Assembly (NCBI RefSeq): GCF_050948215.1
Contig: NC_135165.1
Coordinates: 9,108,001 to 9,172,000 of the forward strand
Length of the DNA: 64,000 nucleotides
Reading direction: 5' to 3'
From: Halictus rubicundus
Lineage: Eukaryota; Arthropoda; Insecta; Hymenoptera; Halictidae
Shown here in pieces: positions 24,401 to 35,543 of this stretch. Position numbers and translations under genes: made by a program. Numbering within the stretch: position 1 is the first letter of the stretch; every line of letters begins with the position of its first letter. The notes under the pieces were generated by a model. It made no database searches and was not told where the DNA came from. It saw nothing but the letters and a program-made list of their open reading frames with translations.

Positions 24401-27400
24401 AAAGTTAGTTAAAAATGTTACCTCAATATTTTTAAAACATTAAAAAAATATTGTTAAAATCACATGAATAAACCATATAAGAAATTGAAAAAATAAAGAT
24501 GACGTATGGAAAAAAAACTTTCCCACCGACGGGATTCGAACACCAGCGTATCCGCTCCGTAGCCCGACGCCCTAACCGCTGTGCCAACCGGCGATGTTGT
24601 AAACGTTACGAACATTCTGGTATATACCGCACAAAATACAATCCATTTTTTCTCTTAAAACATTTCTTAGGTCAAACACTTACTTGTTTCAATGTAATAA
24701 TGTTTAAAATGACTTAATATATACCTGCGATAAAACCAACAAGTGTAACTTTCCTCCTAATAGCAGAAACGGCGAAAAAATACGGTTTTTCTTGTCTGGA
24801 CAAAAAGTGCCCACATGAAAAAATCTAAAAAAAATTGAGGACACTGCCTGTTATGGTACTTTATCGGGGCACTAAACAGCAAAATAGCATGTTTTCATAT
24901 TTTTGAGAAATGTACATTTTTCCGATTTTTTTGAGGTTTTTCATTTTTTGCGACCACAGTTTGCAAGAAAAAAATCTGAAAAAATTCTCAAAAATCTGTC
25001 TTAGGATCCAAAATACGCCACATTTTTTTCAGAACTTTAGGAAGCATCAGAGTGTGGGAAATGCGCGGAAAAGCGCGAAATCTAATTTACCCTGTAACTA
25101 CCCTCACGGGCAAGATAGAGGGTTGAAATTTTGCTCAGCGGGGTATTTCTGGGTCAGCTTTCGAATGGTTCATTAATCATTGAAAAACCTCTAAGGGCAG
25201 TTTTGACCATCTTAATCGGCTAGGCCCTTTGTCTACAAATTCCGACCCCATCTATTGCCGCGCGAGGCGCGGTATTTGAGTGCAAATTTTGCAGCCAAAA
25301 TTCCATGCCAAATGGAAAGCAAGTTGAGACCAAACCTTGGCTCCCGTATAGAGGGCAGGTCGGTCGCACTAAGAGTAAATATCGGTTAAAATTGAAGGAA
25401 ATCTTGCTGTAGGAGGGAAAACACTATAATTTTAAGATCTGTAAATATTTCAGTCTTAAAAAATGAATAAAACTTGAATTACTCAATTTCAAATTCTGCT
25501 CTCCCTCCTACAGAAAGATGTCCTCCAATTTTGCCCGATATTTACTCTATAAGGAGGCCAAGGTTTGGTCTCAATTTGCTCTCCATTTGGCATGGCATTT
25601 TGCATGCATGCTTTTGACACCAAAATGACACAAAGTACGATGACAAACATTCATCAAGATTTGCTCGAAGCAAGTTTGGTTGACTGGGTACTTCTTTCTT
25701 TTTGAATAAAAAAGTAGAATTTTTATAATATAATTAAAGGTAGATTAGAGAACGATTAAGGATTAATAAGAATTAAGAAATTAATATTTAAAACTTAAAA
25801 AGTATGTTTTATTTCTGTTATAAACGAAGTACAATAATTGCAATAATAATTAACGTATAAACATATGATAATTTGTATGACTATAAAAATATTTGTTTAG
25901 GAATAATTCATTGAAGGAAACAATTGTGTTAACATGTGTAATGCACTAAAAATAAAGCGATTTTTAGGAATTTTAAACACTGTATACTGGTTTTTTAAAC
26001 TTTTAGGATGTTATTACATATTTTCAAAACTAAACCTTTTTTGTTGTTGAGATGTAGGATAGTTATCGAAATTTGCAGAAGTATTTTGACATGGCTTCGA
26101 TATTTGAGTAGTCAATCGATGTGTAGTAAAGCAAACATTGAATTTATTTAAAATTAGAAAATTGAACAGATTTGTATTCCTAATAAAATTGTGCAGTCCT
26201 GGAAACGAAACTAAGGAAAAACAATTATTAAAGGGCCTAGCTGGATGTGGTGGCTAAAATGGCCCTTCAGTTGATTTTAAATGAAAATAACTTATTCGAT
26301 AAAAAACATTCGAAATAAGTAAGAGTACTTTAAGGAGAACAATGTTCAAAATCTCGGGTTATGAAACTTAAAAGTGTTGTACAACTTACAGATGTTGTAT
26401 CTTTTTAGTCTACTATTCCAGTGTCATTCAATAAAACCTTTTTTATCCTTTAGGAATTTTTGCAGTTCAATTTGTTTATATCTGAGAGCTGTTCCTTTTT
26501 TGTTAGGTTATACTTTCAAAAACACATTTTTAGGATATAATCTTATTGACTTATACAAAAAGAAACTTAGTTTTTTTTTAACCATTTCCACGAGTTGTCC
26601 TCATCATTTGACATTCTATTGATAAAACAATGATGATCGTTGCTTCGATTATCATGATTAGACTGCAAATTTTCATAGAAAATAAGAATTCTTTGCATAA
26701 ATTACAAAAAACAGGAAATAAATAGAAAACATTTTCTTAGTTAATCATTTTAATAAATCACAAATAATATATTTCATAATAATTGCTTGAAATCTACAGC
26801 CTAGTGATTATCAATAGGTAATATAGGAAGTGGAAATTCATAGAAATGTATACTTTCACTTAAGGGATGCCATGTTTTTAAAATTTTGTTCGAAAATTAT
26901 AAAATAAAAATCAGATTTAATGTATAATGCATGGATCAAAATTTGCAGAAAAAAAATTACAAGAAGTCATGCATATTAACAGAATTTAATATTTTATGTT
27001 CTGGTTGGTAACAACATTTTTCCCATTCTTTGATTTCTATAAAATAATTTATGAAACTAGAAATTTAAACAAAGATCTGCAGTCTCTTGACTACTTGATG
27101 TGAGATTGAAATATGTATCCCTGTCATTTCGTGCACATGAAATTCATTTAGTGACTTTTTGCGTCATTCAACAATATTCAGATTGATGCAGTATTGAGTT
27201 ATCAGTTGAAAAATTGTTGCAACTTGTTTCATGATGTAGTACATGTAACGTTTCTTCATGTAGAAAGATGATGCAGAAGATCAATCTGACTCGGAAGAGG
27301 ATCGTGAGAAACTGAAACGAGAACGTGAAAGAAGAGCAGAAGCAAGTCTTCGTGAAAGAGAGAGGGAAGTCCAAAGAACTCTTGCTACACATCTTCGTGA

Positions 27401-30400
27401 CAGGGACAAGGAGAGGCAGCACCATAGACACACAGAAGCGGTGCAACATTTCAGTGCTCTTCTTGCAGACTTAGTATGTACACTGTTTGTATTATTCAAT
27501 CCAATAGCTGAAATTGCAAGTATAACATGTCCCGATTTTGCTTTATAAATGCGAATTACTATGGTCTGTTTTTCTGGAAGAAGTCACTCGAGATGAAAAT
27601 AAAGAAAACCAGTCGTCATAGAGGAATAAACACCCCACTCCTATTACTTCAGATTTACATCATAGGAGTGGAGTGGACTATAATTATAAAAGTATTATAC
27701 AATGATCGTAAGATACCGTCCAAACATATTTGCCTACGACGCACAGTGTGTTGAAAAGCTCGTTTTCTGGACAAAATTCCATTACTCGAAAATTGTAGGT
27801 GGAAAAAATGTTTCAAACGAAAGTTGTAAGTTGGGGCCTCTCAAACGCTTACTTCCCCCATCAACCTTTTTTTCATGCAGCGCGCATCTTCGTCGCGTTC
27901 GCTGGTGTCTCGTGTCTTCATTGGCCCACCGTATGGGCAGCTAAATCTTGCATAATTTATTATCGCATGTATCTACGCATATTCCCACTAAAAATCACGA
28001 AGGTGTAGTAGTAGTGGTTAAGAGTATAGCCGGATAAGATGGTCAAAAGTGTCTCGAAACCAAATTGATTTCTGGTTATACTATTCGATAGAGCTCCCAA
28101 AGAAAACCCTCTGTGACAAGTTTCAAGTAGGTACTGCTATCACAAGGGTAGTTGTAGGGTGGACTTGGTTTTAGTAAATTATGCTCCATTTCTTCTGTTC
28201 TGCTCAACAAAAAATTACGAAAAATTTCATGAATATTCTATCTAAAATAGCACATATGACTGTGATTTTTTCAGAATTTTTGGTTGCAAAATAGTTTTTT
28301 TTTTTAATCCGCAAGCATAAAATTGCCGATTTTATATTGAAATTTTCAATTGACCACGTTTATATTATTATGTTAGTTGTGTTTTCGTTAAACACTATTA
28401 TTTTGTTCTTCCTTAATCATATAATTCGTGTAACGCCATTTTAAATATATTTTTAAAGTGTTATTGTTATTTTTAAACTGCGGGTGGAATATAGTAAAAT
28501 TGATAGCTGGCCTTCCGTTTCTCTATTGGTACTTTCAATTTTCTTGAGCGTCGCAGCAGTTGTCAATCAATCGCAACTGTAGGACATAAAACTTTGTAGG
28601 TTTATGATACATCAATTACTAGTGCGAAGAAAACGAAACACCAAAATATCCGCTAATTCTTGAAAATTAAAAGCTCTTCCAATACTAAATAAAAAGAAAC
28701 AAAATAACATATGGTAATAATAAAATAAGAAGTTCCATACCATTACATATTCTGCAGAATCAATGAATGAAAATAGTAAAGTGAAAAACGTTACAACCGA
28801 ACCATAATGGAGGATATTCGTAGCCACAGATACTATAGCATAAAATATTTTTAAAATACTTTAAAAATATATCTAAAATGGCGTTACAACAGTTATGTGA
28901 TTAAGGAAGAATAAAAAAATAGTGTTTAACGAAAACAATCACTTGCTGTGGGTTTCGATCCGGGACCAAAAGATTCGCCGCCGGAGTTCTTACCGTCTGC
29001 GACAACCGAAACTGTTCAGAGTATAACGCAAATAAAATATTTTGGTAATTGTGCATAAAAGGGTCCTCCTCGCCGATTTTGATAAAATTTAAATATGTTT
29101 TAAAACTCGGCATTCTGAACAACTTTTTCCTGTACGTATAACCGCCGTTCAGCCTTAATTTATGAGATATTCGCTAAAAATTGTAGTTACTACTACATTG
29201 AATTTTGTCTATACGTGCACGTTCATAGCGCTCGTATGTATCAATGATGACATGAGGAACAACTGTTCCCTATCGATATAACCGGAGTGGCGGTTTCTTT
29301 TATTTTCCGAGATATTCGAAAAAAACCGTCAGATTCACTATTGCGAACTTTGCCTATTTTGTACAACCGAATTTGATCTTTAGTAAATTTAATGTAATGA
29401 AAACAAAGAACAACAAAGTAACTCGAGTTTTGAACATTTTCCGATTCAAATTTAAATGAATTTCAGAGTGTGTTTGTGTTAGGTTTTTCGGGGAGGGGGT
29501 GCAGGTGGGTGGGCTCCGGCCCTAAAGAACAAATTCGGTCATTCGAAATAGGAAGAATTCGCGTCATAAGTCCCTTGGGCGGTTCTGGCGAAGGACATTT
29601 AGAAGAAATCTGTGGTTCACGCCAAACGTTGCATTTGAAATATGTACACAGTGCACGCTGGAAATGTAAATGACCCTCGCATCTACATGATCAAAACTAG
29701 GGACATACAGACGGTTAGGGACAAGAAGGCTGAGAAAATGTCCTTCTCTGATACAACGTTGCACGCAGAAACGGACAACGAAGCTCGAGAGCCGCCGCCG
29801 CTGAGGAGTGTTTTTAAAATTGACGAAATTAAAATTATTTCAAGTGAACGCTTCCTAATGTGGATATTCCCTTAAAAAAATAACTACTATTCTCGTTTTT
29901 ACGATATATGTATAATTTACGTATAATATAAGGATGTGTGATGCTGTTTCACGAAGAGGCAGGAACGTTTCCTATCTTCATGATGTTGTAGAGAAGAGTT
30001 ACCGATAGTTTACCTGAGGAACTGAGGGGGCCGTAAAAACATTTTTTTGTGCCATGCACAGTAGTGAACTGTCAACGCGCTCTGGAAAAGCTATCTAGAA
30101 ATGGTCAGACATTCAAGATAATGACCCAGCCGTGCCTAGAAGAAATATAATCTAGAACACTGATGTTCCGTCGACCTAAACCCTACACCTTAGTTTCGAA
30201 TCTAGCGGTCATACGTGCACGGTCTCTTTCCCATCTTGTATACTTTGATCCATACCCGGCCGGCCGTTTTATGTTACACTCCTCGGCGGCGGCTCTCGAG
30301 CTTCTGGGCCCCTCGCAGGGTATACGCCGCGGTGGTGTGGGTAGTTCCAGGGACCGGTAAACGCGAGTATTGTAGGGACTTATATCGGAAATTCACTATA

Positions 30401-33400
30401 GTCACCCTGATAGTTTCTTGTGAATATCCCGGAAACTAAAAGACACCGTCGCGCCGGTTACATCTATAGGAAACAGTTACTCAGAATGATGACCTTGACA
30501 ACATATTCCAATTTCATCAAAATCTGTGAGGAAGAGGTGTTTCGACAAGTTTACCCTCATCGAAATGTAATCCAAACCTAACTCAACACAATTTTTATGA
30601 CGCCTTTGTTGGGTTAAATTTGGTCGAAAATTACTAAAAAGTATAGAAGTCTGTAATTTTTAGTAAAGTTAAAATTCAGCCCATAATGTTTTGTATTTAA
30701 CAAACCAAACTTTCATTATCATTTGTTGTAAACAGTTCACACGGTATATAGATCGTTTGACGATCATCGTGATATATCTATAGAAACAGTTGATGAGCGG
30801 TCGCACCATGCTTATGTACATACGAGCGACACAAACGTGCACGTATAGGAAAAATTCAATATAGTAGTAACTACAGTTTTTAGTGAATATTTCATAAATT
30901 AAGGCTGAGCGGCGGTTATATGTATAGGAAAAAGTTGTTCAGAATGTTGAGTTTTAAAACATATTTAAATTTTATTAAAATCGGTGAGGAGGACCCTTTT
31001 ATGCACAATTACCAAAATATTTTATTTGCGCTATACTCTGAACATTTTCGGTTGTCGCAGGCGGTAAGAACTCCGGCGGCGAATCTTTTGGTTCCGGATC
31101 GAAACCCACAGCGACTGATTTTTTTCGTTAAACACTATTTTTTTGTTCTTCCTTAATCATATAACTGTTATAACGCCATTTTAGATATATTTTAAAGGTA
31201 TTTTAAAAATATTTTATGCTATAATATCTCCGGCTACGAATATCCTTCATTATAGTTCGGTTGTAATGTTTTTCACTTTACTATTTTCATTTATTGATTT
31301 CATTTATTATTAGGAGAGCTTTTAATTGTCAAGAATTAGCGGATATTTTGGTGTTTCGTTTTCTTTGCAATAGCAATTGATGTATCACAAACCTACAAAG
31401 TTTTATGTCCTACGGTTGCGAACGATTTATAACTGCTTCAATGCTCGCCGGCTGCAGTGTTGGACACTTTAGCGAACAGTTCGCGAGCTGAAGGTCCATG
31501 TGGACTATGTGGAATTAATAACTCCTAAACTAATACATTTTCGATGTAAGACCTTTAATACTTGTTTAAAGACCACACGAAGATCTATCAGTTGATGAAA
31601 AAATGCAATTTTAATAAAAAAGTTTAAATAATTTCAATTATTTACTAAATTAAAAGTTACTAATAATCTTTCTTTGGCAGAAATCGCTATTGGAAAATTC
31701 GTAGTCTTCTTTAATATTTTCGGTCCAATTATGCCGAGTAATTTTTCACAGTCTTTATATGACATTCTCGCAAACTTTCTGAATCCTGTTTCGTTTTTCA
31801 ATAAATCATGTATTAAACATATTTCACCAGAAATGCGTTTTTTTTTTAATTTCTCTTTGCCAGCATTGTCGCTTTCTTTTTTTCTCAACACTATCTTCTT
31901 GTATTACTAAACATGTTTCTGATACAAGTAAAATATCTTCTTCAGACATATTTTATAATTTTTGTGTGTGCACCGAGCAAGGTCTACAACGAACTGCTCG
32001 CAAGCTGCTCGCCAACAGCAATATGGATCCGATGCAGTTTTTGTTGATGAGCAGCTCGCGAACAGTTCTACTTGTCAGCGTGAACTCGGCATTATGTTTA
32101 CACTTCTCAGCGACCAAGGCCTTTGATCTTCGTTGTCCTTTTCTACGTTTGACAGTGGATCGAAGAATAGTATCTTCTAGCCGATAATTGTCCCTCATCG
32201 TGTCCCTCTCGTGTTTTGGACAATTATTAGTATAGGCGCGGTATTTGAATGCAAAGTTAGCAGCCAAAATTCCATGACAAATGGAAAGAAAATTGAGACC
32301 AAACCTTGGCTTCCTTATAGAGGGCAGCTCGGTCGCACTAAGAGTAAATATCGGTTAAAATTGGAGGAAATCTTGCTGTAGGAGGGAAAACACTATAATT
32401 TTAAGATCTGTAAATATTTCAGTCCTAAAAAATAAATAAAACTTGAATTATTTAATTTCAAATTCCGCTCTCCCTCCTACAGAAAGACTTCTTCCAATTT
32501 TGCCCGATATTTACTCTATAAGGAGGCTAAGGTTTGGTCTCAATTTGCTCTTCAGTTGGCATGGAATTTTGCATGCATGCTTTTGACATGCAAATAAAAT
32601 GACCAGCTTTTGCTTGCTAAGTACGATTACATACATTGATAAAGAAATACTCGAAGCAAGTTGGGCTGACTGGGTATCTTACCAAACATCTACACCATTT
32701 CTCTACCAAGAACACTTTTTAAAATGAAGAAACTGTTGATAATGCTTTCATAGAGTTTATTAATCTTTTTACCCCCTTATCCGATTCTACTTCTTATGTT
32801 TATTGCTTATATTGTCACGATGTTAATGTTGTAGAATCGTCGTTAGAAATTTAGTTTTTTATAGTCAATTATTATATCATGCATGTGCGTGTGTTTACAC
32901 AGGTAAGAAACGGTGATCTAGCTTGGAGAGAAGCGAAACGACAGTTGAGGAAAGATCACAGATGGGAATCAGCAGAGAACTTGGACCGCGAGGAGAAGGA
33001 AAGGTTATTCAACGAACACATAGAACAACTTAGTCGCAAGAAGCGTGATAAATTCCGAGAACTTCTTGACGAAGTAGGTGCTTCGACTGAACTCACTGCA
33101 TCATGGAGAGATATAAAAAAATTGTTGAAAGATGATCCTAGATATCTGAAATTTTCGTCTAGTGATCGGGTATGTAATCTAATTACTAGACTGTGAATCT
33201 TCATGCAAATTTAAGTTTTCATAGCCTATATTGTGAAAATTCGAATGAAGAAAAAGTATACTCTATTAACTAGTATATTTCGTATGAAAAAAAAACAAAT
33301 ATATATTAATTTTTCTCAATTATCGGTTTGCTTGTATTTTATAAATTCGCAGCTATGCGAATATGCTATGCTACATATGCATAAGGATTCATTGTCCATT

Positions 33401-35543
33401 AATTACTAATGTATTGTTACATTGAGACTAGATATTTTTTATAATAATTCTAATATATTTACCATAATGCTTACAGAAATGCGAGAAAGAATTCAAGGAA
33501 TATATTAAGGATAAACTTGTCGCAGCAAAAGCTGATTTTAGAGAACTCCTACAGGTATTTTAAATACATCATTTTTTACTGCGAACATTAACACGTTAAA
33601 CACCGCATTAGCACCTACAAAAAATTTCGGAAAGTGCATACAATTAATTTAACGAAATAAACTGAAGAGTCAAGATTTATGATAGCCATTACTATTTTTA
33701 TCCCTACACATTTCATAGAATATAACCAAACTTGGTACAATTGACACTTCATCTACTGCTTATCTAATTAATAAGCTTTTTCAAATCAAAGATATAGTTC
33801 AGGATTAGTTAGTGAATTGTTCAACAGTGATATGCATTTTGTTCACCAAACTTACGAGTTATCTTGAGTAATATAATGGAATAACTGCTTTTGAGATTAT
33901 TATTTAAGAGAAAATGATTAAATTGTTTGGAGATATAGCACAATTATTAATGAACCTATTAATAGTGTTCCGATATAGCATAGAGGACTTAATAGCCAAT
34001 AGGCGAAACTTAGATGTTGACATGGTAAAAACGAATTTGTTGCGTTTTTAAAAAATTTCATTAGGAAAAATCTAATGTTTAAATTTAAAATCTATACGAA
34101 TGTTTCATGCTTAGAAGGATTCTGTAGAATATTACTTCTACCAAGCGATAAAACAAATCTTCACCCTCCATTAATTGGTAAAAAAGCTACAACGCAGATT
34201 TCATTTTAGATTGATAAAATAAAATACATCAGGCTTGGACATTACTAAAATAATATATTTGAAAAATGAAGATTTCAATAATATATTGTTTTATGTGACT
34301 AGATGTTATATTAAAATAGTTACTAGTTAGTTTATTTGCATATGAAAAGAGTTCTTTTTCTGGATATTTCATTACTTGGTATTCAAACAAAATAGTTTAT
34401 TATTTCCACAATACATGACGATACAATGACTTACCACGATACAGTGTTTACTCGATATATGTCCAAAACAAGGGTCTAGCCAAGGACATATATCGGCCAG
34501 GAGATAATATTTTGATACACACCGATTGTAGGAAATATATACAGAGAAAACACTGTATTGGGTGGTTATTGAAACTTGTTTGGGGTTATTATAGAAATTT
34601 GTGGTCTCTAGTTCTGACAGTTAAGTGTAAGTAATTTTATTCAAATAAAATAACAAGTAATCTTATCACAACTTATGTCAGATTATTTTTGTTACTTTAT
34701 ATGAATTAATTAATTAACTCAAAAAAGAAGTTATTTGAATCTCGTGCGAAATAAAGTTACTTTCTCTACGTTATACCTAAAATACAACCAACAAATATAT
34801 TAACATGCTTTATTTCAAATTGTTATTTTTCATTTGAAATAAGATAAAAAATCATTATTCATTTTTTAATCATTATTTATTTGCTTAGATGAAATAATAA
34901 ATAACTTGTAATAAGAGAGTACATATTAAATAATATTAATTAGGTTAGGTATTTGCTCTCGAAACTGGTCTTGCTTCAAGTAATCCGTCAGAGTGACATT
35001 TATATTTATATTTATTATTGTAATTTGATACTAAACGATATTCTGTATTCTGTAATTCTATCATTTCTGACGCAATTGACCATAAATTATTTTAATAATA
35101 ATAATAATTATTATTATTATTTTATGTATACTTGATCGCATAAAAAATAAATAATGACCAATAACAAATAACTTAATACATGATTATTTCAAATAATATG
35201 TAGCCAAATACGATAATATATTATCCTGCCGATTATTTTTCAAATAGTTTATTTCGGTTATACGCAAGCCTGAGTAAGCATTTAATGAAACTCTTAATGA
35301 AACAATTAATTTCAGGAAACCAAATTGATTACTGATAAAACATATAAAAAAGTACAAGAAAACAATGCACATTTAGCAGAAATCGAGGAAATTTTAAGGA
35401 AGGATCGAAGATTTCTTGTATTGGAAGCAGCTGCGGCTGAACGAACTCGTTTGTTAATGGGTTATTTAGAAGAATTAGCGCGTAGGGGTCCGCCTCCGCC
35501 ACCTACAGCCTCAGAGCCATCAAGGAGACCTACCACAAAGTAA
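13164..35543 (+). CDS. TCERG1: Transcription elongation regulator 1 (TCERG1/CA150), 17 coding exons, 1204 aa
   Basis: Nuclear protein coupling RNA polymerase II elongation to splicing. Exons: 13164-13318, 13823-14081, 14156-14245, 14315-14509, 14598-14838, 14923-15141, 16002-16205, 16281-16551, 16626-16858, 18243-18400, 18482-18690, 18786-18936, 22277-22723, 27264-27473, 32903-33169, 33477-33554, 35316-35543. All phases agree and introns are GT-AG. The N-terminus is Gly/Arg- then Pro/Met-rich. WW1 is at about 194-224 (EVWVETKTPDGKSYYYN), WW2 about 420-450 (VWTEHRAPDGRLYYYN), WW3 about 542-573 (WCVVWTGDGRVFFYN). Six FF domains follow: FF1-3 at about 660-855, then a Lys/Asp-rich linker and charged helix (865-1003), FF4-6 at about 1004-1180. 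FF domains bind phospho-CTD and splicing factors. The end RRGPPPPPTASEP matches the human protein. Introns 12-14 (3.3, 4.5, 5.4 kb) are transposon-laden. Confidence 0.96.
15180..15950. mobile_element. 771-bp hAT-like MITE in TCERG1 intron 6
   Basis: GGTACTT duplicated at 15173-15179 and 15951-15957 flanks ends CGAGGGCTTGAAAA and the complement of CGGGCTTGAAAA. Subterminal sequence is also inversely repeated (GATAACGGTTCTTATATCGG near 15291 against CCGATATAAGAACCGTAATC near 15812). The target duplication size of 7-8 bp suggests hAT. It carries no coding capacity. Confidence 0.65.
17593..17933 (+). other. Unexplained open frame in TCERG1 intron 9
   Basis: After an acceptor-like TTTGTTAAATAG, a frame in phase with exon 9 (AGG GTG ACA CCC) stays open for about 112 codons to 17933. 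It includes a basic RPGKRKRGKSYF and ends SIKCTRCRI. It matches no part of TCERG1 known to me, and no convincing in-phase donor was found. It could be a retained-intron extension, a cassette exon or chance. Confidence 0.25.
18937..22276 (+). other. TCERG1 intron 12
   Basis: 3.3-kb AT-rich intron. It contains a moderately GC-rich unrecognised stretch at about 20000-20180 and a T-run at 20691-20712. An (AT)n tract lies at 21442-21510. No transposase or gene recognised. Confidence 0.6.
21442..21510. repeat. (AT)n microsatellite
   Basis: About 46 uninterrupted bases of AT dinucleotides followed by ATAC-interrupted units. Confidence 0.95.
23498..23581 (+). other. tRNA-like Pol III module, left arm
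   Basis: A box TGGCACAGCGG (23505-23515) and B box TGTTCGAATCC (23549-23559) are correctly spaced, and T8 at 23574-23581 can end Pol III transcription. A 7-base loop CTACGGA would place anticodon ACG (Arg). D-stem pairing is fair, but acceptor and T stems pair poorly, so this is probably a tRNA-derived promoter, not a working tRNA. Confidence 0.55.
24029..24361 (+). pseudogene. ORF remnant in core of long-TIR element
   Basis: About 110 codons ending before the right arm, with FPEMTEVDLKILFTEFYQ and SQAISYQAEIVDE. The acidic, tail-like composition and position suggest the C-terminal remnant of the element's own transposase. The family was not identified and no catalytic motif is present. It has no clear independent start, beginning inside an open stretch. 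Confidence 0.35.
24510..24593 (-). other. tRNA-like Pol III module, right arm
   Basis: Inverted copy of 23498-23581 with both boxes intact (B box complement GGATTCGAACA, A box complement CCGCTGTGCCA) and the terminator T-run as AAAAAAAA at 24510-24517. The two modules face each other across the element core. Confidence 0.55.
25266..25619. mobile_element. Palindromic MITE, copy A (TCERG1 intron 13)
   Basis: About 355 bp. The left half (CCATGCCAAATGGAAAGCAA, GAGACCAAACCTTGGCTCC) is mirrored by the right half (GGCCAAGGTTTGGTCTC, CTCCATTTGGCATGG). It directly abuts the right end of the long-TIR element. A copy of high identity in the same orientation is at 32235-32588. Confidence 0.75.
26230..26330 (+). 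repeat. Terminus of the AAAGGGCCTAGC transposon family
   Basis: AAAGGGCCTAGCTGGATGTG and a following GGCCCTTCAG match the end of the element at 22861. The similarity decays within about 100 bases. Confidence 0.5.
27474..28544 (+). other. TCERG1 intron 14, 5' portion
   Basis: Contains an inverted pair CACTCCTAT/ATAGGAGTG (27632-27672). From about 28015 there is a diverged terminus of the AAAGGGCCTAGCC family (ATAGCCGGATAAGATGGTCA). A fragment at 28386-28460 repeats, in inverse orientation, sequence at 28860-28935. No gene supported. Confidence 0.5.
28944..29012 (-). other. tRNA-like Pol III module in left arm
   Basis: On the minus strand a B box GGATCGAAACC and an A-box-like TTGTCGCAGACGG are spaced as in a tRNA. 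Downstream T-run is only four bases. Counterpart of 31051-31125. Confidence 0.45.
29853..30115 (+). repeat. Dispersed ~260-bp repeat, copy 1
   Basis: Shares long stretches (GATGCTGTTTCAC, CATGATGTTGTAGAG, ACCGATAGTTTACCT, ATTCTCGTTTTT) with the inverse of 57062-57310. No coding potential seen. Confidence 0.75.
30250..30335 (-). repeat. GC-rich dispersed repeat, copy 3 (inverted)
   Basis: Inverse of the 11312 block: ACTCCTCGGCGGCGGCTCTC, then CTTCTGGGCCCCTCGCAGGG, then TATACGCCGCGG. An additional inverse fragment lies at about 29783-29810. Confidence 0.6.
31051..31125 (+). other. tRNA-like Pol III module in right arm
   Basis: TTGTCGCAGGCGG (A-box-like, about 31052-31064), GGATCGAAACC (B box, 31096-31106) and T7 (31119-31125) give a complete Pol III cassette. 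tRNA folding is weak. Confidence 0.45.
31634..31891 (-). pseudogene. PIF/Harbinger transposase N-terminal remnant
   Basis: The 85-codon frame contains GFRKFARMSYKDCEKLLGII, then GPKILKKTTNFPIAISAKER and LLVTFN. This is the conserved N-terminal pattern of Harbinger nucleases (FxxxxRMS...F..LL..V.P.I....T..R..I...ERL.VTLR.LA). The frame ends before any DDE residue. Bounding sequences at about 31474 and 31990-32070 contain GCTCGCGA-type repeats that may be element ends. Confidence 0.6.
32235..32588. mobile_element. Palindromic MITE, copy B (TCERG1 intron 14)
   Basis: Same orientation and nearly full length relative to 25266-25619. It shares AGTAAATATCGGTTAAAATT, TGTAGGAGGGAAAACAC and the mirrored half, and ends 314 bases before exon 15. 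Confidence 0.75.

Larger units (their letters stand above)
22861..25230. mobile_element. 2.37-kb transposon with ~820-bp inverted terminal repeats in TCERG1 intron 13
   Basis: The left arm (22861 to about 23685) and right arm (about 24407 to 25230) are near-identical inverted copies, both starting AAAGGGCCTAGCCGATTAAG at the outside. The 720-bp core holds a short ORF. Each arm carries a tRNA-like Pol III module. High arm identity implies recent insertion or arm conversion. Solitary related termini lie at 26230, 28015, 49470 and 50110. Long arms resemble fold-back or Mutator/Kolobok-type elements. The superfamily is undecided and no target duplication was found. Confidence 0.8.
28545..31445. 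mobile_element. Fold-back complex with ~700-bp inverted arms and tRNA-like modules (TCERG1 intron 14)
   Basis: The arm at about 28545-29280 is the inverse of about 30760-31445 (for example CATAAAACTTTGTAGG near 28585 against CCTACAAAGTTTTATG near 31396). Arms are clearly diverged, so older than the element at 22861. The core (29280-30760) holds an inserted repeat (29853-30115) and two inversely oriented GC-rich blocks near 29785 and 30250-30335. Confidence 0.7.
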
